The translations under genes and the position numbers were made by a program. The notes below the pieces were generated by a model. That model was not told the origin of the DNA, ran no database searches, and saw only the letters and a list, made by a program, of their open reading frames with translations. Source: an uncultured Hyphomicrobiales bacterium (GTDB lineage Bacteria > Pseudomonadota > Alphaproteobacteria > Rhizobiales > Beijerinckiaceae). From it: a stretch of DNA of 9,545 bases. Location of the stretch: assembly GCA_903916165.1 (NCBI GenBank), contig CAIWVR010000549.1, positions 1 to 9,545 on the forward strand, written 5' to 3'. Positions 5,259-9,545 of this stretch are shown here, in pieces (position 1 is the first letter of the stretch; every line of letters starts with the position of its first letter).

Positions 5259-6440
5259 TCATTCCGCGGCGGCGCGCGGCAGGGTGCGGCTGGCCGCCAG
5301 CACGGGCTCCAGGATGTGTCGGGCAATATGCCGGACGACGGGCGCGCACACGCCATCCCCGCACAGATGGTAGGCGTCGTTGTAACGGGCCGGAAGCGCG
5401 TAGTCGTCGGGCAGTCCCATGAGTCGCGCGGCCTCGCGCGGCGACAGCAGGCGCGAGCGGATATGCGGTCCCTCGACCACCAGAATGGATTGCCGCGACG
5501 AGCCGCCGCCCGGTGTGCGCAGACACCCCGCCACATCATCGAAGCGCACTTCGGCCCGCTGGCGCTTGATGCCCTCCTTCTCGACCCGCGTCCGCCGGTA
5601 GACACCGCCCACCATCCGCTGGCCGCTGCCTTGCGCGGCGGCGAGTTTGGCGCGGTGGACATCAGACATCAGGTCGATCAGGCGCTGCGTCCGGGCGGGG
5701 CTGTCCCAGCTGACGCCGGTCGGCTGGTCCTCGATCACATCGGCAAAGCCGACATTGCGCGCGGCGGGCCGGGGGATGTTCCACCACAGCCAGGCCGCGC
5801 GGGCCGTGCGCGTCATGCCTGCCTGCGCAGCGACAAGCGCCGGCGGATGCCAGTCGGCATGGGGGCCGTCCTGCAACAGATGCGCCGGAAGCCCTTCGCT
5901 GCGATGCACGGCAATGAAAAACACGCGTGGGCGTGATTGCGGCACGAAGTGCGCGGCATTGATGACCACGGCCCCGAAGCGATAGTCCTCGCTTGCCAGT
6001 GCGGCCCCGATTGCCGCGAAATCCTTGCCGGCATGCGAGGTCAGCGCGCCATAGACATTTTCAAGCACGATCGTGCGGGGCGGGCGTCCGTCAGCGCGCA
6101 ATCCACGCATGAGTTTCCAGAACGCCCAGAAGGTGCCGCTGCGCGTGGTGGCATCGTCGCTCTCGCGTCCGAGGCCGCGATAATCGCCCGCAAGAGAGAG
6201 ATCCTGACAGGGAAAAGAGGCCCAGGCGAGATCCGCCACACCGTTGGGAAGGTCGTCCAGCGCCAGTTGGCCGACGTCGCCGGGCTGCATGTCGTCTGCA
6301 CCCCAATTGGCCCGATAGGCCGCCACCTTCATGTCATCGACATCATTGGCGAAGGCACAATGCCACCCTTCACCGAGGCCGGCGCGGGCCATGCCTCCGC
6401 CAGCGAAGAATTCAAGGAAGGTCGGTCTGCGGACGCCCAT
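5259..6440 (-). CDS. Solitary DNA (cytosine-5-)-methyltransferase
   Basis: A 393-aa protein from ATG 6440 that methylates C5 of cytosine in DNA using S-adenosylmethionine. The family motifs appear in order: I, FLEFFAGGGMARAGLG (8-23, cofactor binding); IV, FPCQ (76-79, catalytic Cys78); VI, ENV (127-129); VIII, QSRPR (168-172); IX region, VAGCLRTPGGG (303-313) and LLSPREAARLMGLPDDY (331-347); X, GDGVCAPVVRHI (361-372). The stretch from about 180 to 300 should hold the target-recognition domain, so sequence specificity cannot be predicted. All catalytic residues are present and the gene looks intact. The frame is open to 6629, but that part overlaps the membrane-protein gene; the start at 6440 has no strong ribosome-binding site, and GTG 6461 or TTG 6449 are alternatives. 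No restriction endonuclease, vsr or phage gene is adjacent. It is the third gene after gph, 43 bases behind the small membrane protein, so it may be an epigenetic or housekeeping methylase rather than part of a restriction system. Confidence 0.93.
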   Translation of the reverse strand: MGVRRPTFLEFFAGGGMARAGLGEGWHCAFANDVDDMKVAAYRANWGADDMQPGDVGQLALDDLPNGVADLAWASFPCQDLSLAGDYRGLGRESDDATTRSGTFWAFWKLMRGLRADGRPPRTIVLENVYGALTSHAGKDFAAIGAALASEDYRFGAVVINAAHFVPQSRPRVFFIAVHRSEGLPAHLLQDGPHADWHPPALVAAQAGMTRTARAAWLWWNIPRPAARNVGFADVIEDQPTGVSWDSPARTQRLIDLMSDVHRAKLAAAQGSGQRMVGGVYRRTRVEKEGIKRQRAEVRFDDVAGCLRTPGGGSSRQSILVVEGPHIRSRLLSPREAARLMGLPDDYALPARYNDAYHLCGDGVCAPVVRHIARHILEPVLAASRTLPRAAAE

Positions 6441-6483
6441 CGACCGCAAACTGGCGGACACCGATGATTCGGGCAACCACGGG

Positions 6484-6648
6484 CTACTTCCGCTCGCGCC
6501 AGAACGGGTAGGTCGCGACCGCGCAGGCCACGGCGAGCGAGCCGCGCAGGAAGGTTTCGCCAGGAGGATCGCCGGCCACCACGCCCCACAGGATGCCGAG
6601 GAAGAAGGCGGCACCCATGCCGACAGCAAGTTTCTTGTCCCGGATCAC
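6484..6648 (-). CDS. 54-aa two-helix membrane protein, translationally coupled to gph
   Basis: The GTG start at 6648-6646 overlaps the gph stop as GTGA, and AAAGGAA lies about five bases upstream, inside the end of gph. The product has a charged N-terminus (VIRDKK), a hydrophobic helix at about 7-26 (LAVGMGAAFFLGILWGVVAG), a short loop (DPPGETFLRG), a second helix at about 36-49, and a positive C-terminus (WRERK). It is a small integral membrane protein of unknown function. The frame also opens further upstream inside gph, but the overlap and ribosome-binding site fix GTG 6648 as the likely start. It separates gph from the methyltransferase and is probably co-transcribed with both. Similar small hypothetical membrane proteins are common in alphaproteobacteria; no specific role can be given. 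Confidence 0.75.
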   Translation of the reverse strand: MIRDKKLAVGMGAAFFLGILWGVVAGDPPGETFLRGSLAVACAVATYPFWRERK

Positions 6649-7343
6649 GCGCGGTTCCTTTCGATCTGGGCGACAGCGTCCCACAATTCGTCAAAATGGC
6701 CGATCACAATGTCGGGCGCGAAGGTCGACACATGCTGGTCTGTGTAGCCGAAATCGACGGCGATCACAGGAAGGCCCGCAGCCTTGGCGGTGTCGATATC
6801 GGTGCGGGAATCGCCCACCATAATGCTGCGCCGGGGGATGCCGCCGGCCTGCGCGATGGTGTTGAACAGAAAGCGCGGATCGGGCTTGGCGATGTTTGCG
6901 CCCTTGTCCTTGAACGTGTCCTGTCCGCAGATCGCCCGGAACCTGTTGTGGACGCCGAGCGCGGTCAGCAGCCGGATCGAGGGCTGCTCGACCTTGTTGG
7001 TGCAAACGGCGAAGGCAAAGCCCGCCGCCTCGAAACGGTCGAGCGCCGCCACCACGCCGTCGAACAGATGGCTCTCATCAGCGATATGGGCCTCATAATA
7101 GGTCAGATAATCACCAAACAGCCTTTCGAGCCGGGCCTCGTCGATGGTTTGCCCGGCAGCCTGAAAGCCGCTGCGGATCAGCGCGCGGGCACCCGCGCCA
7201 ACCATTTTGCGGGCATCCGCCAGAGCCACGGGAGGCAGGCCTTCGCGGTGCAGAATGACATTGAGGGTGGCGCAGAGGTCGCCGGCGGTCTCGGCCAGCG
7301 TGCCGTCGAGGTCGAAGACGAGGAGGGGGAGAACCTGTTGCAT
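6645..7343 (-). CDS. gph: Phosphoglycolate phosphatase, HAD superfamily
   Basis: A 232-aa HAD hydrolase that dephosphorylates 2-phosphoglycolate, arising from oxidative DNA repair or the Rubisco side reaction, to glycolate in the cytoplasm. All four HAD motifs are visible: I, DLDGTL with Asp11 as nucleophile and Asp13 as acid/base; II, VCTNK with Thr115; III, KPDP with Lys153; IV, VGDSRTDI with Asp178 and Asp182. The helical cap follows motif I (about 18-90), as in the Gph/CbbZ subfamily. Length fits the family (220-230 aa). The start at ATG 7343 has no clear ribosome-binding site; a TTGACC element lies 30-35 bases upstream. It is first in a minus-strand run with the small membrane protein and the methyltransferase, and is divergent from the rpiA-gor run. 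A related HAD sugar phosphatase cannot be fully excluded, but the pattern fits Gph best. Confidence 0.92.
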   Translation of the reverse strand: MQQVLPLLVFDLDGTLAETAGDLCATLNVILHREGLPPVALADARKMVGAGARALIRSGFQAAGQTIDEARLERLFGDYLTYYEAHIADESHLFDGVVAALDRFEAAGFAFAVCTNKVEQPSIRLLTALGVHNRFRAICGQDTFKDKGANIAKPDPRFLFNTIAQAGGIPRRSIMVGDSRTDIDTAKAAGLPVIAVDFGYTDQHVSTFAPDIVIGHFDELWDAVAQIERNRA

Positions 7344-7399
7344 GGGCGACGCCTAGGTGGAAAATCGTCACAGGTCAAACCCGCCGCCAAGGCCCGCGC

Positions 7400-7429
7400 T
7401 TGCGCGGCAGGCCCGCAACGTCGTTAGAC
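7400..7429 (+). promoter_or_regulatory. Possible promoter for the 7465-rpiA-gor run
   Basis: TTGCGC (7400-7405) and TTAGAC (7424-7429), 18 bases apart, give a moderate sigma-70-like match with a leader of about 30 bases before ATG 7465. The -10 lies within the loop of a perfect inverted repeat, GCCCGCA (7411-7417) and TGCGGGC (7430-7436), which could be an operator straddling the promoter core. Confidence 0.35.
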
Positions 7430-7436
7430 TGCGGGC
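7411..7436. repeat. 7-bp inverted repeat around the candidate -10 of the rpiA run
   Basis: GCCCGCA at 7411-7417 and TGCGGGC at 7430-7436 are perfect inverted copies 12 bases apart. The 26-base size suits a dimeric regulator site, but in GC-rich DNA such a repeat can arise by chance. Confidence 0.35.
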
Positions 7437-7464
7437 GAAGCGACGAATCGCGCCAGAGGTTGCC

Positions 7465-7839
7465 ATGCCCAGACTGTCATCCGTCCGTCCCCTTCTCGTC
7501 CTCCCGCTCGTGGCGATGGGCGCTGGCCTGGCTTTCGCTGCCGCGAATTATGAATTCCTGGCTGCCCCCAAGATCGACCTGAACCGTGTCTATCGGCTCG
7601 ACAAGGCGACCGGCGAGATCGGGGCCTGCCAGTATGGGCTGAAGGAAAATTCCGTCGGCGTCACGCTCTGCTATCCACCGGGCGAAGGCGCGATGGCGCA
7701 GGCACCCAGCGAATACGGGCTCATTTCCTCCCGACACGAGGACGAAGGCGGCGTCTTCCGGGTCGACCTGCGCACCGGCACCATGTCGATCTGCTACGTG
7801 CTCAATGATCAGGTGGTCTGCTCCCCGCCGGGCAAGTAG
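7465..7839 (+). CDS. Small exported protein with internal duplication, function unknown
   Basis: A 124-aa protein. ATG 7465 is preferred over the in-frame ATG 7357 because AGAGGT stands four bases upstream and because a signal peptide or membrane anchor begins there (residues about 8-26, [16 protein letters not shown]). Upstream residues are Arg/Pro-rich and unlikely to be coding. The exported part contains two similar units: [19 protein letters not shown] (about 41-59) and [19 protein letters not shown] (about 93-111). Each has the form aromatic-Arg-hydrophobic-Asp-x-x-Thr-Gly followed by a cysteine. This looks like a repeated beta-hairpin, with four cysteines in all (including LCYPP and VVCSPP) that could pair in the periplasm. 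No known family is recognised. It stands 86 bases before rpiA on the same strand and may be its first co-transcribed neighbour. Confidence 0.8.
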   Translation: MPRLSSVRPLLVLPLVAMGAGLAFAAANYEFLAAPKIDLNRVYRLDKATGEIGACQYGLKENSVGVTLCYPPGEGAMAQAPSEYGLISSRHEDEGGVFRVDLRTGTMSICYVLNDQVVCSPPGK

Positions 7840-7925
7840 CTATTGCATTGCAGCACGCTCATTTGCCTTTCCCGCCGGAAGCCTTTATGCGCCGCGCAGA
7901 GCCTTCCCGTCGCGCCGGAGCCGCC

Positions 7926-8648
7926 ATGTCCCGTCCAGCCATGACCGATCCCGCCGAAGCCGCCAAACGCCTTGCGGCTGCCCGTGCCGTGGAACTCGTC
8001 AAGCCTGGCATGCGGCTGGGACTGGGCACCGGCTCCACCGCCGCCCATTTCGTCGCGCTGCTGGGCGAGCGTGTGGCGCAGGGCCTTCAGATCGTCGGCG
8101 TACCCACCTCGCTGCGGACCGGCACGCAGGCGGCCAGCCTCAATATTCCCCTCTCGACGCTCGACGAGACGCCCGAACTCGACCTCACCATCGACGGTGC
8201 TGATGAGTTTGACCCGCAGCTGCGCCTCATCAAGGGCGGTGGGGCAGCCCTGCTGCACGAGAAGATTGTCGCAGCGGCCTCCGCCCGCATGGTCGTGGTG
8301 ACAGACCGCTCCAAGCAGGTGGCCAACCTCGGGCGCTTCCCGCTGCCGGTCGAAGTTGACCGTTTCGGGATCGAATCCACGCGCCTGCATGTCATTGCGG
8401 CTGGCATGGCGACGGGTTGCACCGGCGATGTCCGGCTGCGTCACGACGCGCAGGGACATATCTTGGTCACAGACGGCGGTCATGCCATTCTTGACTGTGC
8501 GTTCGGGATCATCCCGGACCCGGATGCGCTGGCGCAAATGCTCAACGGCATTCCGGGCGTGGTCGAACATGGCCTGTTCATCGGCATGGCGACGGCCGTG
8601 ATCGTCGCCGACGAGAACGGAATTGAAGTGATCGGCGACTTGAGCTGA
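7926..8648 (+). CDS. rpiA: Ribose-5-phosphate isomerase A
   Basis: A 240-aa enzyme interconverting ribose 5-phosphate and ribulose 5-phosphate in the non-oxidative pentose-phosphate pathway (cytoplasm). Diagnostic motifs are [10 protein letters not shown] (33-42, phosphate loop), DGADEFD (90-96), [14 protein letters not shown] (103-116) and DRSK (127-130). Compared with the E. coli enzyme, Asp81, Asp84, Lys94 and the catalytic Glu103 correspond to Asp90, Asp93, Lys103 and Glu112, a constant offset of nine, so the active site is complete. The start at ATG 7926 has GGAG five bases upstream and gives a normal N-terminus; ATG 7887 and ATG 7941 are in-frame alternatives. It is followed after 31 bases by the DUF2059 gene and then by gor, a gene order seen widely in Hyphomicrobiales and consistent with an operon. 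Confidence 0.97.
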   Translation: MSRPAMTDPAEAAKRLAAARAVELVKPGMRLGLGTGSTAAHFVALLGERVAQGLQIVGVPTSLRTGTQAASLNIPLSTLDETPELDLTIDGADEFDPQLRLIKGGGAALLHEKIVAAASARMVVVTDRSKQVANLGRFPLPVEVDRFGIESTRLHVIAAGMATGCTGDVRLRHDAQGHILVTDGGHAILDCAFGIIPDPDALAQMLNGIPGVVEHGLFIGMATAVIVADENGIEVIGDLS

Positions 8649-8679
8649 GATCAAAACAATTTGTAAGGGAGATACCCAC

Positions 8680-9219
8680 GTGAAGCTTAATCTCATGATC
8701 TGCGCCGCAGCGCTTGCCCTTGTCGCAGGCGCGCCCGCAGCCGCTCTGGCACAGGCGCAGCCGAAGGCCCCCACCTATTTCCCGTCCACGGCGCCAATGA
8801 CGGACGCAAAATTCGCCGCTGCGCGCGAACTCGTCCTGCTGGCTGGCATTGATCGCGGCTATCAGGGCTTCGTCCCGGAAATGCTGCGCGAGCTGAATGG
8901 CAATATTACGCGCACGCGTCCCGAATTGCTGGCCGACATGAACGCCGTGATGACCAGTGTCATCGTGCCTGAATTCATGAAGCGTACGCAGGATATGACC
9001 GACCAGGCTGCGCGCATCGTTGCCTCCTCCATGACCGATGACGAACTCAAGGAGACGGTTACCTTCCTGAAGACACCCGGCGGCAAGAAATATATCGAAA
9101 TGCAGCCGCAAGTGATGAATGGCGTGGTGTCCTCGCTTGACGCCTGGAACCGCCAGCTCTCGGTCGAAATGATGGTCCGCGTCCGCGCGGAAATGAAGAA
9201 AAAGGGTCACGATCTCTGA
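8680..9219 (+). CDS. Periplasmic DUF2059 domain protein
   Basis: A 179-aa protein with GTG start 8680 and AAGGGAG eight bases upstream. Residues 1-24 are a signal peptide (hydrophobic core ending AALA, before QAQPK), so the mature protein is periplasmic. The helical body contains the DUF2059 signature SMTDDELKETVTFLKTPGGK (117-136), followed by KYIEMQPQVM. DUF2059 is a small all-helical domain of unknown biochemical function, usually found in exported proteins of proteobacteria. Here it lies between rpiA (31 bases) and gor (24 bases), very probably co-transcribed. Conserved placement next to a redox enzyme hints at a role in envelope or oxidative stress, but that is inference. The gene looks intact and of usual length. 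Confidence 0.93.
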   Translation: MKLNLMICAAALALVAGAPAAALAQAQPKAPTYFPSTAPMTDAKFAAARELVLLAGIDRGYQGFVPEMLRELNGNITRTRPELLADMNAVMTSVIVPEFMKRTQDMTDQAARIVASSMTDDELKETVTFLKTPGGKKYIEMQPQVMNGVVSSLDAWNRQLSVEMMVRVRAEMKKKGHDL

Positions 9220-9243
9220 TCGGATTCCGAAAGGCTTTTTCAG

Positions 9244-9545
9244 ATGACGTATGATGTCGATCTCTTCGTCATTGGTGGCGGTTCGGGCGGCGTGCGCGCC
9301 GCGCGGATCGCTGCGGGGTATGGTGCCTCGGTGATGATCGCCGAGGAATACCGCATGGGCGGCACCTGCGTGATCCGCGGATGCGTGCCAAAAAAGCTCT
9401 ATGTCTACGCGAGCCGCTTCGCGGATGATTTTCAGGATGCCGCCGGTTTCGGCTGGAGCTTTCCGGAAAAGCCCGTCTTTCACTGGCCTTCGCTCGTTGC
9501 CGCGAAGGAAAAGGAAATCTCTCGCCTGTCGCAGACCTACGCGAA
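9244..9545 (+). CDS. gor: Glutathione-disulfide reductase, N-terminal part (runs off the right edge)
   Basis: The first 100 codons of a flavoprotein disulfide reductase that keeps glutathione reduced using NADPH. ATG 9244 is preceded by GAAAGG about ten bases upstream. Visible are the FAD-binding dinucleotide fold FVIGGGSGGVRAARIAA (8-24) and the redox-active disulfide motif GGTCVIRGCVPKK (39-51) with Cys42 and Cys47. The CVIRGCVPKKLYVYAS form is typical of alphaproteobacterial glutathione reductases rather than of lipoamide dehydrogenase or mercuric reductase. The NADPH domain and C-terminal His-Glu motif are outside the window, so the assignment rests on the N-terminus and on the rpiA-DUF2059 context. 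Confidence 0.93.
   Translation, partial: MTYDVDLFVIGGGSGGVRAARIAAGYGASVMIAEEYRMGGTCVIRGCVPKKLYVYASRFADDFQDAAGFGWSFPEKPVFHWPSLVAAKEKEISRLSQTYA

Noticed and set aside
5259..6440. The methyltransferase as evidence for a restriction-modification island or prophage
   Set aside because: No endonuclease, integrase, repeat or phage gene is visible on either side, and both flanks are ordinary chromosomal genes.
5127..6467. Plus-strand open frames at 5127-5936 and 5937-6467
   Set aside because: They are antisense to the methyltransferase, which carries all catalytic motifs in order.
6696..7427. A 243-codon plus-strand open frame
   Set aside because: It is antisense to gph, whose four HAD motifs are intact.
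3977..7855. The 11-base word GCATTGCAGCA at 3977-3987 and 7845-7855
   Set aside because: Several shared 11-mers are expected by chance in 9.5 kb, and the flanks do not match.
7809..8774. A 321-codon minus-strand open frame across rpiA
   Set aside because: It is the antisense shadow of rpiA, whose active-site residues are all present on the plus strand.
8578..9483. A 301-codon minus-strand open frame across the DUF2059 and gor genes
   Set aside because: It is the reverse of two recognised genes, His- and Arg-rich, without a recognisable domain.

Overview
The window is high-GC, gene-dense bacterial chromosome. The gene families and GC-rich codon use point to an alphaproteobacterium, most likely of the order Hyphomicrobiales (Rhizobiales): a phosphoglycolate phosphatase, then rpiA, a DUF2059 protein and glutathione reductase in a row, a Bug/TctC-type solute receptor, and small secreted proteins and lipoproteins. 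The genus cannot be fixed from the sequence. No tRNA, rRNA, CRISPR array, insertion sequence, integrase or attachment site was seen. || Left part (1-3214, minus strand): three genes read leftward and probably form one operon. They are an ornithine-cyclodeaminase/mu-crystallin-family protein (OCD2, 3214-2078), an orphan tripartite-tricarboxylate-type periplasmic receptor (2012-969), and a second, related OCD-family protein (OCD1, 935 to beyond the left edge). No membrane components of a transporter are present. The set looks like a catabolic or uptake cassette for an unidentified amino-acid-like or organic-acid substrate. A strong hairpin lies between its first two genes. || Middle (3215-5257, plus strand): a 286-bp divergent intergenic region is followed by two small envelope proteins. 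One is a secreted Pro/Ala/Arg-rich protein (3501-3968) and the other a lipoprotein (4079-4345). Next comes a proteasome-like Ntn-hydrolase candidate (about 4514-5257). A TTG start would place its presumed catalytic threonine directly after the initiator methionine. || Right-middle (5259-7343, minus strand): phosphoglycolate phosphatase (gph), a 54-aa two-helix membrane protein coupled to it by a GTGA overlap, and a solitary C5-cytosine DNA methyltransferase that ends one base away from the convergent Ntn-hydrolase gene. || Right end (7465-9545, plus strand): a small exported protein with an internal duplication, ribose-5-phosphate isomerase A (rpiA), a periplasmic DUF2059 protein, and the first 100 codons of glutathione reductase (gor). 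This row joins pentose-phosphate metabolism to glutathione redox balance and is probably an operon. || The points most worth a second look are the Ntn-hydrolase candidate, the OCD-receptor-OCD cassette, and the solitary methyltransferase attached to a housekeeping phosphatase gene.
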